DNA of 64,000 nucleotides from Diadema setosum (taxonomy: Eukaryota > Echinodermata > Echinoidea > Diadematoida > Diadematidae), in contig CM067068.1 in NCBI GenBank assembly GCA_033980235.1, positions 35,999,546 to 36,063,545 of the forward strand, read 5' to 3'. A program made the position numbers and the translations under genes. Within the stretch, counting starts at the first letter, position 1, and every line of letters begins with the position of its first letter. The notes beneath the pieces are model-generated. The model worked only from the letters and a program-made list of their open reading frames with translations. It did no database searches and was not told the origin of the DNA. Shown here piece by piece: positions 26,966-38,900 of this stretch.

Positions 26966-29409
26966 GATATAGAACGAGATATAACACACGGAGAAAGACG
27001 ACACACATCTTACGCCAACACGGTTTCATTCAGCTGATGGGCCAGGGTGAGATACATGTCAGTCATTTCGTATGAGGAAAGAACAGACTCGTATTCTGAA
27101 ACGTTCAGGTCCGGGTCGGGAGCTAATAGGTTGAACCGTTTGAGAAATTCTCTCATTCTCGGATCAGTCAGCTGCGACGACCTGTGGGATAAAGATTCAT
27201 AGAGTGACTTCAAATTCAAACACAGTAAATAGACGTCATCGAACTTGTACTGCATGCAGTCCTGTCAATGACGTATTAGAGTTTTTCTTTAACGCTACAT
27301 GTTGAATAATTTTCGGAGATAAATTAGCTTCCCAAAGAAAGGGCACCATCATGGCTTCGCAAAACACACCTTGCTAATCAAACAAATTAGTATTTGTATA
27401 GTGGTTAGATTCTAGTGAAAGTGCACATGTTAGCTGCAAACTGACCAGAATGACCCCCGTGAAGAGAAAGAAACGGTCGAAAAATTAAGGCTCACGTTCA
27501 TTTTACTACGTATTAAGACCGAGGATATGACATACGTGCTGAAGTATTTTCAGCACCATCTAAGTAGAAGCAAACAAGCGGTTTTTTTTTTTTTTAATTC
27601 TGTCATCGTATTGGAAATGAGTTTAACGCACGCTTGTCGGTTTGTAGTCCATTACAAACAAACAGGCGAATGATGGACGATTGGATGATTTATGGAGGGG
27701 AGAGAATTCTCATTCGACAAAGTTGGATATTCCGAATTGAAAGTCCCTTCAATGAATGTCACTGACAAAATATCCCTGAATATAATGTGAAATCTATCTA
27801 TCACGTCTTGCGCATAAACTTTGTAAGTAATGCGTCTGCTGCTGATGTGCGTCTTTGTGGTTGCTTGTTTGTGTATGCTATAGTTCTTGAGTTTCAATTT
27901 ATTGGGTGTTGTTCGTTATTCCGAAGGTTCGCTATTTCGAAGGTTCGTTATTTCGAAGGGTCGTTAATCTGAAACACGCAAATTCCCTATACCCAGAGGT
28001 TCGTTAATCCGAAAATGAAAAAGGGTTCGTTAATCCGAAAATTTGTGGCGTTATTCCGAAGGTTCGTTATTCCGAGGATTAGTTCATCCGAAAATAAAAT
28101 GCGGAACAATGAACCTTGGAAATAACGAATCTTCCAGGAATAAAGAGCCTTCGGAATAACGAACCTACGGAATTACGAGCAGTGTAACCAATTCATTTTC
28201 CCAAAACCTAACTTATTTTCATCCTATTTTAGACGTGTGTGTGTGTGTGTGTGAGTGTGCGTATGTTTGAGAAATTTTAAGTACAATCGGCCTACCTGAA
28301 GACGTTGATATTGCAAATGGCGACGGACGGAAATGGTACCGAGTCTTCGTACGCGTAGACCACGTCCACACTCACTGGCGTCGATAGAAAATGGTGGATC
28401 CTGTTACTAATTTGCTGGGTCAACACAGCGACACATGCGAGAACGACAAGTAGCCAAATGGTCCTGTAAAAGTAGAAATTGTTTCAAATTATATTTTTTA
28501 CAATCGAATAATTTGTGATTTTCATATCACGTCTAATGAAAAATAACTGTATTGGAATTTTGTCTATACCGTAATAATCATTCACGTGCAAATTTCTTCA
28601 CTTTGCCTCCCTCTACAAATTATTTTTTCCTAAGATTGCTACTGCTGATCTGTAAATTATCAAATATGTCGGGAAAAAGAGAGAACCAGTTATACTTGAA
28701 CCTGTCATCTGCTGCTTTCCGGGCAGCAACACTACCACCAGGCTGTCCCTGGTTGTTGGCAGTGACAGTGTCGGCAGTGTCGGCAGTGACACGATGAACA
28801 TAGAACCGTGTTCCCCAGTTATCAATTATTGCTGTCAGACATTCATCATTACTTACACCAAGAACACATGGTAAACATAGAAAATATAATCTTCTCTATG
28901 CAAAACTTATTACCACATATCACACAGACTGGCAGACAGTTTGCTTGGAAGGTAACAACAGTACAAACAGCATGAACTAAATTCAAAGATTCAAGAAAAG
29001 TATCAATGGCGCAGCTACACACATGGTTGAAAATCATCATTCTGTTTATTAAGTGACGAATCTCCACCAAGATTCATTCATCTAAGAATTAATTTTTCAA
29101 CCGTTTAATCATAACTATTATGTTTACATATTACATCGTTGACAAGTTTCTACGCATACAAAAAGCTGCAACTAATATTTACCTTCGCCACCTGACTTCA
29201 GCTGGATTGAAAGCGTACTTCATCCCAGACAGGTTAACAGCATCCGGGATGTACTTGTAAAAGATGGCGAACCAAGAAACCCTGTCCCGATACGTCTCGA
29301 GTTTGATGGGTGTGTCGAGTCCAACTTTGCCATCACTGACCACGTCTATGACGGTCTGTTGCTTGGCAAAGTCCTTCAGCGAGTGGACATCAATGCGGGT
29401 GAGAGGCAT
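16551..29409 (-). CDS. Gene B: ASIC-like DEG/ENaC sodium channel subunit
   Basis: Ten coding exons in transcript order: 29409-29183, 28463-28296, 27181-27014, 25211-25087, 24470-24283, 20237-20093, 19209-19153, 18823-18679, 17560-17469, 16675-16551. They sum to 1440 nt, 479 codons plus TAG. The exon plan matches gene A, with two codons extra in exon 3 and one in exon 8. The N-terminus has SG at 61-62 in place of HG. TM1 begins TIWLLVVLACVAV, then FPSVAICNINVFR. Extracellular exons carry MTDWGVCFVFND, YDRGTEP, LEEPYGQC and CDCPLPCF. TM2 has DIGG and filter GGS at 450-452, with a short tail. The family forms trimeric Na+ channels at the plasma membrane. No internal stop was found. Introns host a nested transposon set and a pentanucleotide satellite. 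Gene B is the closest relative of pseudogene D. Confidence 0.88.
18123..18349. mobile_element. Small imperfect inverted-repeat element
   Basis: The left AAGACCGACACCCACGAGTC and the right GACTCGTGGTTTTCGGTCT are imperfect complements. Inside, the word TGTATGACTCGTG and its complement recur several times in both orientations. It lies in the intron between the second- and third-last exons of gene B. Confidence 0.5.
21174..23208. mobile_element. Inner 2-kb transposon with repeat-rich 67-bp terminal inverted repeats
   Basis: The left terminus (21174-21240) and right terminus (23142-23208) are exact reverse complements for 67 bp, starting TGTTGCGACACGG. GTTATA at 21168-21173 and 23209-23214 is a 6-bp target-site duplication. 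Both ends are packed with the 12-mer CGGATTGTCGCC in both orientations: about eight in the left block (21181-21363, including an internal duplication) and five plus one variant at 23043-23198. Pairs of the 12-mer form hairpins. No transposase is recognisable; a 131-codon open frame at 21656-22051 is of unknown meaning. The superfamily is uncertain. Confidence 0.85.
22932..22977. repeat. (CA)n microsatellite inside the inner transposon
   Basis: Pure CA repeat of about 40 bp, preceded by CCA- and CA-rich sequence from about 22745. Confidence 0.9.
24034..24053. repeat. (GT)n microsatellite
   Basis: Short GT run in a gene B intron. A CT/CTAT simple repeat follows at about 24167-24219. Confidence 0.8.
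25240..26135. repeat. Pentanucleotide (ATGTG)n satellite
   Basis: About 900 bp of GATGT/GTCAT units, starting 29 bp upstream (in transcript sense) of the gene B exon 25211-25087. The left end is (GTCAT)n, then (GTGAT)n with interspersed TTTATTTGGTGGGGTGTGGTG blocks that recur and suggest a higher-order unit. Because five is coprime to three, each frame encodes a five-residue His/Ser/Thr/Ile repeat; the long open frames here are an artefact. Confidence 0.9.
26704..26747. repeat. (CA)n microsatellite
   Basis: CA repeat in the gene B intron between exons 27181-27014 and 25211-25087. A (TA)n run follows at about 26920-26959. Confidence 0.9.
27904..28188. mobile_element. MITE with TTCGTTATTCCGAAG internal repeats
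   Basis: About 285 bp. The word GGTTCGTTATTCCGAAGG and variants recur throughout in both orientations, including both ends. The flanks CAATTTATT (27895-27903) and CAATTCATT (28189-28197) are a probable 9-bp target-site duplication, Mutator-like. The matching intron of pseudogene D (about 54510-54545) lacks it. A more degenerate relative is at about 46616-46925. Confidence 0.7.
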
Positions 29410-29439
29410 AGTAGCCACTGTTCGATAAAACTCTATCAC
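29410..29439 (-). other. 5' end of the first coding exon of gene B (untranslated part)
   Basis: A TGCAG acceptor precedes 29439, and 30 nt later comes the ATG at 29409. The 30 nt are open in frame, so an upstream start cannot be excluded for B alone. At the matching place in gene C an in-frame TAA (47633-47635) lies before the ATG, which supports ATG at 29409. Confidence 0.55.
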
Positions 29440-29968
29440 CTGCAGTAATATTATAAAATCATTTCTCAAAACTATTTCTGACATTTGCTCCATTGGTGGA
29501 CAAGAAGCAATCATATACACAAAAAGACAATGTAAAACGGAGTCAAGCTGTAAACAGTTGAGAAACTGATAGGTAGATTCACCCCTTGTATTTTAAAGAA
29601 ATTAAATTCTACTTAACCCATTTTTATATACACGAACATACACATTCACAGACACACACACATTTTCTCTCTCTCTCTCTCTCTTAACATTCTTCAAAAA
29701 TAAATGGTAAATTAATCTGTCTCTATGCCTATCTTTTGGCAAAACGAAATCTAACATTAATAATAATGTTTGATATACAGCTTTACTTTTTAAATGACTT
29801 CACTCAGCCATCTTTTTGTCAGATATTGAATCTAACACTTTTAATGTTAGACATTGCATTTAACTAGTTTTAGTTTAAAGATGAAAATTAATGGAAATAC
29901 AGACAGACAGACAAGAACGACAGCACCAGGGAGAGACATATCTTCCAAAGATTCAAACGGATACTCAC

Positions 29969-30012
29969 CTGTCATCAAATTTGGCGAACTTGAGTAAAGA
30001 CTTTGGCAGTTG
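29969..30012 (-). other. Candidate 44-nt upstream exon of gene B
   Basis: ATTACAG acceptor before 30012 and a consensus CAG/GTGAGT donor after 29969. No reading frame joins it cleanly to the first coding exon, so if real it is probably untranslated. Confidence 0.4.
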
Positions 30013-30152
30013 CTGTAATTGTTAAAAGAAAACGCTACTCTATAGATTACATGCCATGTTTGGTACAGCTTCAAATCATAAAACCGGAAGTCCTTAATGC
30101 ATTCTGATATTTAAATGACAAAGAGAAAATGAATTTATCTAGAAAAAGTCAC

Positions 30153-30265
30153 CTGTCAGTATGGAGATTGACTCGCCTTCGGCAGACGTTACCTTTCCCC
30201 GGTATTCTTTCACCGCCAACAGTCGCATGCAGACTGGAATCGATCACTTTTCCTTCGTCTGACAT
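30153..30265 (-). other. Candidate 5'-most exon of gene B, conserved upstream of D
   Basis: The donor ACAG/GTGACT follows 30153. A closely similar block with its own donor (ACAG/GTAAAT) occurs at 55686-55797 upstream of pseudogene D. Both contain ATG near the 5' side, but the two copies differ by a 1-nt indel, so the frames disagree. I read it as 5' untranslated sequence or a decayed leader exon. Confidence 0.35.
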
Positions 30266-32539
30266 CACCAATCACCATTTTGCGCTCTAATTATTATCTT
30301 ACCAAAGCTGTGGCCCTTTCAGCAAATACCTACACCATCTAATTGCCACTAAGAAGTACAGTAAACAAGTGCCAAAAGGCGAGCGATGATTGCGCAAATC
30401 ACTTCTCACATTACGCTCAATTGTGATATTCACACCCTATTCCTAAAAATGAACAGGCATTAATTTGCCCGGAGGCTTGACCAATTATGTCAGTAAGGAT
30501 ATTATAAAACGTTACTTAACATTTGTGTTCAATGCAGTTTGGCAGTACCGGATATAATGGCTCGCATAATGAATAATGATGAATAATGTAATGACACCAC
30601 TTACCACAGGCTATATTTTATTAATTTACCTTTTTGAGTGGCTGTAACATTCTTTATAATCAACCCCCTCCCCTCCATCTTCGTGTCCATTCACTTTGAG
30701 TGAAAGTGCTGATCTGGTAATCTTAGACGCCTAGAAATTATTCTGGAATATCAAAATCCATTGTTCGTTTCTTCATATCAAGTACCTGGTCTATCACTTA
30801 TGTCTAGATTAAAATGATAGTTATAAACTAATCTCATCTCCAAATATTTCGACCACATTGCTACGATCTTGAGGTTCCTAACCCCCCCCCCCCCCACACA
30901 CACACACACACTTTCAAAAAAAAAAAGAAGGAAGATATATATATATATTTTTTGTATTTAATATGGCGAGGGCGTGACAGCCTATCACTCACCCTCTCTA
31001 TACAGGGATCGTAATAACAGACGCTCAAACTGAGGTAACACAACATTCTTACACACACACACACACACAAACGCACAACAGTATTGATTACACTTACTAA
31101 TACTTTAAAAACGTTAATAAAACACGATCGCTTTTATCATGCCATTAATTGGCTATCCAATTGCAATTCAATTTAAATTTCATTCAATTTAAAAAAGCAA
31201 CATATAAATGTCACTTTCTTTAGTAACAGTGAATAAATAGTAAAACTATGAAAAAGTGAATTGAGTATACACTTATTCTGGAACCTTTTAGTTATTCTAG
31301 CTTGTCACGAAAGGACGAGCATAAGAGTTGGGATTATAAAGACAGGTGAAATTTGTTGTAGTATCCAATTTAACTATTTTGGATATCAATGGTTATGAGA
31401 ATTTATCTTTCTTGTCCCTTTCTATATAGGGAGAATGCACATTATTCCTACTATTTAGCGAATTTCTGTCGACAACCCAGAAATGTTTCGGTATTGTTAT
31501 AGACGCTTATAAAAAGGAAATTGGTTCGATACCATGATTAACAAAACACGTTATTTTTTTTTGCGACAATATGTTTCGTTAAACTTATGTACTATTTGCT
31601 TTACAGAAAAGCCGCAGGGACGAAGCCATTCGAAGGCCATACCTTTTAAACAAATATCAGTATCTAGATTCTTTCACAAGCTAATTGCGTAACCCTTTCT
31701 TTATGTACCTCACTTTTGTGTGAGTGCTTATATTTTCCGTATGTGATTTCACTTCTGCGCTAACGTGTTATGAAATGGCATCTGAGTGGGAGTAGCCTTG
31801 ATCCAGAAACGCAATTTATCATTTATCGAACAATGATACACTAAGAGCTGAATAAAGATTATTTTCGTAAAAGTTTGTCCCGAAATATTTTGTACTGGAT
31901 ATCGAATATAGGTCTACATTACATACAACATATATAACAGCAAGTTTTACTTATGACTTTGATGTTTTACAACTTAAGCATTAACGCACTTTTTACAAAA
32001 TACGATTCCAAGTAATTCGCTTTCTTGTGATCCAGTTCCGTTATTTAAAATGCAAAGACGCAAGGCCTGTACACATGTATTTACGCATGTAAGATATGCT
32101 GTACATGAATTTAGGTTAAATGTATACCTATATTATTGAACATAGTCACTCCGAAACTAATGAATGTGGATAGTTTTTCATAAGGCATCTGTACATAATG
32201 TCGTACGTGTATTGAACAGAGGGAGAACACACATAGAAAAATATCCACCCCCTCCACAACAACGAATGAAAATATTTTGAAGAGCTGCAATTCATCGATT
32301 GGCCACACAAGCAATATTAACTTATGCAAATGAATTATGATATAGAATAAGAAATAATCATTATACATTTTGATAGGTACATACAAATACCCATAATAAT
32401 ACATTTACATTGTACATACACTCATGTGAGAGCTGCAGATTGTACTTCAAATCAAATGCCATCATAGCTATTTAAAAGGATTTGTACAGTGAGATAAGGT
32501 TCAATCAATCGTTAAATTCTATATAAATACATTGTTATA

Positions 32540-32572
<33 letters not shown>

Positions 32573-32574
<2 letters not shown>

Positions 32575-32820
32575 TTGGTGGGGTGACAAAACCTTGTATC
32601 TCAATATTTGGTGAAAATGGGTTTTCTTCATTATATTGAAGCTAGGAACCATTACTATGTAATTCCCAATCCTTATATGCCCATCTGCAAAAATAAAGTC
32701 GCAAATGATAAATAAATGGTGGCTGTTTCCATTGACTTACGTGTTATGGCAGCCATGTTTTTTTTAGCTCTCCTGAACATTTGACATTTTTGAGATACGA
32801 GGTTTTGTCACCCCACCAAT
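32573..32820. mobile_element. MITE inserted in a TA microsatellite
   Basis: Ends GTTGGTGGGGTGACAAAACC and the complement, about 30 bp of inverted repeat, enclosing 190 bp. Both flanks are (TA)n, consistent with TA or AT target choice. The corresponding region left of gene E (about 61060-61150) lacks it. Confidence 0.7.
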
Positions 32821-33113
32821 GATATATATATGTATATATAGTTATATGCTATATCATGTCAATATATATGAATATAATTAACATACATTATATACATATA
32901 AACATACATATTGATTTGTATCCATATCTCAAAATACAGAGCACATTAAAGAAACGTTTTATCTTCAACATCAAGAAATACATCAATGTAATCATGATAA
33001 AGTCTGCACCAGCCTCTAAGATTTCTCAAAGATCTAAGGCTTTTTGTGGTGTGGTATACTCCTGGAATGTATGTAAGCCGAGTATCCGATGAGATCAACG
33101 AGTTCAAATAAGG

Positions 33114-35882
33114 TTAGGACACTCCTAACCATAGTCCGAGTGATCCTCCAATGTCACCTGCGATTTCAGAAAAAAACAAATCACTCTGTCAAATATCGTT
33201 TGATATGATATGATACGATTATCAACATCATTTTTATGCAACTGATTGACAAATTGCCCTACATCGACGTAAATAAGCACTGAATTGATCAGTGTTTTAG
33301 TAGTAGCCATGATAAAAAATCATGGGCGTACATACTCGAGCAGGATTCGAACCCACGACCTCCTGATCACCGGACAGGCGTCATCTCCACTAGACCACCG
33401 AGCTTTCGCCCGACAGCAAGTGTTGGTTCTAATCCTTATAGCATGCAGCGGGTACTGCTTTTGTTATTCAAATTTATGAAGTTCTTCCGTCGTGATGTTT
33501 TCATGCAACTGATTGACAAATTGCCCTACATCGACGTAAATAAGCACTGAATTGATCAGTGTTTTAGTAGTAGCCATGATAAAAAATCATGGGCGTACAT
33601 ACTCGAGCAGGATTCGAACCCACGACCTCCTGATCACCGGACAGGCGTCATCTCCACTAGACCACCGAGCTTTCGCCCGACAGCAAGTGTTGGTTCTAAT
33701 CCTTATAGCATGCAGCGGGTACTGCTTTTGTTATTTAAATTTATGAAGTTCTTCCGTCGTGATGCTTATTTACGTCGATGTAGGGCAATTTGTCAATCAG
33801 TTGCATGAAAACATCACGACGGAAGAACTTCATAAATTTGAATAACAAAAGCAGTACCCGCTGCATGCTATAAGGATTAGAACCAATACTTGCTGTCGGG
33901 CGAAAGCTCGGTGGTCTAGTGGAGATGACGCCTGTCCGGTGATCAGGAGGTCGTGGGTTCGAATCCTGCTCGAGTTGTACGCCCATGATTTTTTATCATG
34001 GCTACTACTAAAACACTGATCAATTCAGTGCTTATTTACGTCGATGTAGGGCAATTTGTCAATCAGTTGCATGAAAACATCACGACGGAAGAACTTCATA
34101 AATTTGAATAACAAAAGCAGTACCCGCTGCATGCTATAAGGATTAGAACCAACACTTGCTGCCGGGCGAAAGCTCGGTGGTCTAGTGGAGATGACGCCTG
34201 TCCGGTGATCAGGAGGTCGTGGGTTCGAATCCTGCTCGAGTATGTACGCCCATGATTTTTTATCATGGCTACTACTAAAACACTGATCAATTCAGTGCTT
34301 ATTTACGTCGATGTAGGGCAATTTGTCAATCAGTTGCATGAAAACATCACGACGGAAGAACTTCATAAATTTGAATAACATCATTTTTGTATCATAGTTG
34401 TCTCTTTTGCTATGATTATGATTGCATGTTTTATTCTTAGATACCGTATATGTTCTCATTGCGGAAGGGAGATTTCTATTTGAGTCTTTTTCCATGGTGT
34501 AAGTTAATAATTTGCACAGTATGTTGGTCCTACACACAGGGTGTCACACAATAATTATGTGAGTTTTTTTTTTTTTTTTGTATTAAAACAATGAGTAATG
34601 ATCATTTAATAACTGATGATGTGGACCCTAATGGTAAACAGCTCTGATGATCAGGATTTCTACCCTTTGAGGCGGAAATGTATTCAATTTAATAATATAA
34701 TAATGATGATGATGCCTATTACAAAATAATAAAAATGATAATAATGATAATAATAATAGTAGTAGTATCAGCAATACTAATATATATAATCATTTAAAAC
34801 ATGTATAGACATTTTTAACGAACAACATTATAAATTATTCACTCATAGCTGCTCAAGGCGCTCACAATTTACAGTATGTATAGCACAATATAATTATGAA
34901 AGAATATTACATGTTTCTAGGCTGCAACATGTTCATTCTCAAAGACGGCTATTGGTCCAAGTGAAAATTTTTCGTTTTTTTTCTTAAAGACATCGACATT
35001 ATCAAAATCTTTTATGAAGTCCGAGAGTCTGTTCCATTTATATGTGGGGAACTGCTCACATACATGCTCCCTCTCCCCATGATCGATTGGTTATGAGAAT
35101 TGGAACGTATAATACTAATATTCTTCATTTTTGGAGGGTATTTAATATTGATTATCTCATTTCTATACTACTCATATTTTTTTTTAGTTTATAGGCGGAT
35201 ACAATGGTCTACTAAACCAGGACATATGACACTGTAGTCTAGGTTGATATTTCTAATCCCTTTCAAACAAGTTCATTCACATGACTTACTCATAAGGCTT
35301 GCCACCGTGTAGTCTGCTTGCTGAGAAATTTTCTGTATGGTCAGGTCCTTCATAAAGATATTGACAGCACACACATTTTTCCTGTTTAGAGGGGACGAAA
35401 TAAACCACAAAACTTCAGTATGGGTCATTGATTCATTCGTGATTATTAATCACTTTAATACTCAGGGTTGAAAACGACACCTCACCTACTCACTCTTTGG
35501 ACAGTTGTATCAATGTCTTGTAGTACCAACGGTGCTGTTTGCTGCTCTTGTTGTTTTTCAGTAAATTGTAAGAGAAAGCTAAACAGGTTGTTAGATGTTT
35601 TAAAACAATCCAAATAAAATAGCTATATATATATATATGGGTGTGTTTGAAATTACTGAAAGGAGAGTGTTTACGCTAAACCTATCATGATTTTAATCTT
35701 TTCATAAACGCTTAAGGACCGTCCCTTCGAACTTTTATTCAGAGTTATTATACATATTCCTGGCAAATGCTAATTTGCAAAATACGGGAAATATCGATTT
35801 TTTTGTACTGGTACAAATAAATTACAGTCTTATAAAACGAAACTGGAGATTGGAAAAATAAAAAACTTGGAAGGTTTGCTCT

Positions 35883-35913
<31 letters not shown>

Positions 35914-38900
35914 GAAAGTACAAGTTTATATTACTTCTCTCAAAATAATATTGTTTTAATGTATTTGCAATAAGACATATAGATGCCATTAGAATAAGAT
36001 TCGAATGTTTTGTTGTTTTGTTGTTTTGTTCTGTTTTTGCGCGGCATGACACATCACCATTACTTGAGAGACCGTTTCCTAAATAGCATTGCTATAGTGT
36101 ATTTGTAAAAACAAGACATACATTAGAAGAAGATTCGCTTGTTGTGGCATAACAAATCATCATTACTTGAAAGATTGTTTTTAAAACGTAGAAAAATGTT
36201 TTTGCGTAATGGAAATTCTCCAGTGAGCAATCTTGCTCCCATATCTCAAAGTCTCCTGTTGATCAGCCCAGAGATAGTTATGGATAAAGCAGAAGTCCAG
36301 TTTGACCATGTTGACAATGTTCACGTTTTGCGTCTTCTTTCATTAGCACATCATACTACTGACTGGGTTTTACTTAGTTTACGTCAATAATTTCCTTTTT
36401 AAAGAGAAAACCAGTGAGTCTTTAATTAAGAAAGCCCTCTCTTGCTCAAAAAGATGCGTTCTTGCCACAAATATCTGTCACCACTCTCAAAAAGATTACC
36501 CGCGTATATCTTTACAAACATCTATCAGGGCCCCGTTTTAACGAAGGATATAATCGATTATAAATGTCCTTGCCATGCAGGCAGTGTGGTAAGGAAATTC
36601 ATATTCAATCAATTATAACTCTTCATAAAACAAGGCCCTGATCAATACATGGAAGATTACTAACTTGACATTGGATGGGGTCGTCCTGAATGATGCCGCA
36701 ATGATGCTCGCCATAAAATCAGAAGGGAAGTTTGAGAAGGATACGGACTCGACGTACTGGCGGGAAAAGCAGGCCATGGGACAGTCACAGCCATCCGATG
36801 TGTAATTAGCTTCAGGTGAGGAAAAACACCACATGTTTAACATCATCACAAACTGGAGTAATATCGTGATCTGAGCCATCATCTCAATACAAATAAGAGA
36901 AAAATATATAACGAAGATGTCTGTTTAATCGTGGGTAGATATTTAAAGGGTGTGTACAGTTCTGGTATAGAGGTGAGGATTTAGCTTTTAACGTTTTGCT
37001 AGATATTCAGAAACTGCTCTATGAGATGCCAAATATCATGTAGTTCTAAGGGGTATCAAAAGTTGATTTGATGAAACTTGGTTTTGGAATGGCTGAGATA
37101 TCCAAAAGCAAGTTAAAACAAAGAGATCCTAATAAAGTTGTGGCATGTCGCCTTTTATTATTATCACTTTTTTGGATATCTCAAGCCTTTGAAAACCAAT
37201 TTTCATCAAATAAACGTTGAATTTTTCTTAAAATTACATGTTATTTCATATTTCGAATGAGGTTTAATTTTCTCACTTAAGAATGTTCAAAACATAAATC
37301 CCTACCTCAGCCAGTACTATACAGTCCCTTGAAAGGAAGGAAACAACGTGTGAACTTGAATCAGTTCCACTGCAAACTGCGGCTAAATTTACTATTCTTG
37401 TTCCCATTACCCTGTCGCAAACGTTGGCAATTACATTTTTGGTGAGGGGTGGCTAAATCGTACGTACTTTAAAAGTAATCCTGCATCACAAAACAAACAA
37501 AAAGTCGCCAGACATGGATTTATAGTCAAGGGCAGATTCTAAAAGAGCACACTTTAAGTTTTACAATGATATAATACTCAATTCAAATGATCGAGCCCCC
37601 CCCCCCCCTAACTTATTTAGATATTAGAAAAAAAACACACTCTGGAAAGTGTGAAATGAGAGGAAAAAAATCTTAGGTACAGGGTCTATTTAACACTTAA
37701 TCTTACCAAAACTGTGCTAGCTGTAAACGAATGGGACAAAAAAAAAGAGATGTAAACCACCGGAGAACAACAATAAAGGGATACGCAAATTAAGTTGAAA
37801 TTCAGTTTTCTCTAATGCCATATTCTGTTCGTGATAAATGGCAATTTTCAAAGCAGTAGCATTATCCTTAGAGAAGTTATTAGAGTTGAAGGTGAAGACT
37901 GTGTAAAGGATTTAAAGAAATGAAAAAGGGACTCGATGACACATCCGATCACACTACTCTACAAATAAATTGGGTCTAATGGTGAAAACACACTTTTCCA
38001 TTTATTTTACGATCCCAAACATGGGAACAATGAGGAAGAAGTATAGCTCTTTCAGGAAACATGAAAAACTTAAAATTGACTTGGTTCACCAACTTCACCT
38101 TTTGAATCCTCATGTACAATAAAGTGGTGCGACTTTTTGTTGGCTTTGTTATGCACGCGGTCACATTAAACTTAAGAAGGAATAACGACCAAAACTGTTT
38201 CTTAGAGGACAATGAGGTGTAACTAGACATGGATGGATGGACTAAGCTCACGGCGCAAAAAAAAAAAACAAAAAAAAAAACCTTTCTACATTAATATGAT
38301 GTGGCCTTTTGTCACTTAAAGGGGATGGCTAGTAACTGATCAGTGGGAATCAGTGGGAATGCTGGAGGATGATTGTTCCAATCCTTGTGGGATTCATTTA
38401 AGAGTACATTATATATATATTGTTGTGTGAAAATTATTTGCTTCAGAATGGTCTCATAGTCAAGTAAAGTGCAGTTTAATGTTTCCAGGTTAGTGTGCCT
38501 GGTCAGTGACGGGGCATTAATCTGCACATTACTTGAATATGAGACCGTTATGAAGCAAATAATTTTCACACAACAGTACATAAATAATGTACTCTTAAAT
38601 GAATCCCACAAGGATTGGAACAATCATCCCTCAGCATTCCCACTCATTCCCACTTATTGGTTACTAGCCGTCCTCTTTAAAAGTTAAAAGTTAAAAAAAG
38701 GTACATTTGGGTTCTTACGTTTCGTACTTCTGTATGTAAGAACCTGAGCTCCATAAAGTACAACACAATCAAAAGACAATAATTATGATACAATGGCTCT
38801 GAAGTCAAGATGCTTTTAAAAGAACAAAATATCAGAAAACTCTGTTGGCAAGAGCAGTGAGTAAAGATACGCTTTTTGGAAAAAAAAAATCCTCTTGGAT

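Larger units (their letters stand above)
29440..33113. other. Spacer between genes B and C
   Basis: It holds candidate upstream exons of gene B (29969-30012, 30153-30265), microsatellites (CT near 29664, C/CA near 30882-30910, CA near 31051-31070, TA near 32543-32570) and an inverted-repeat MITE at 32573-32820. Much of it (about 30150-32420) is recognisably similar to the spacer between D and E (about 55680-61000). No further gene is seen. Confidence 0.55.

Noticed and set aside
33333..34242. Four functional tRNA genes
   Set aside because: The boxes and acceptor stems look good, but position 33 is C, the anticodon arm has a mismatch and degraded relatives exist, so a repeat family is more likely.
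33285..34290. Repeated 64-codon frames, identical in several copies
   Set aside because: They are copies of one frame across the tRNA-like repeat unit and run through the tRNA-like core.
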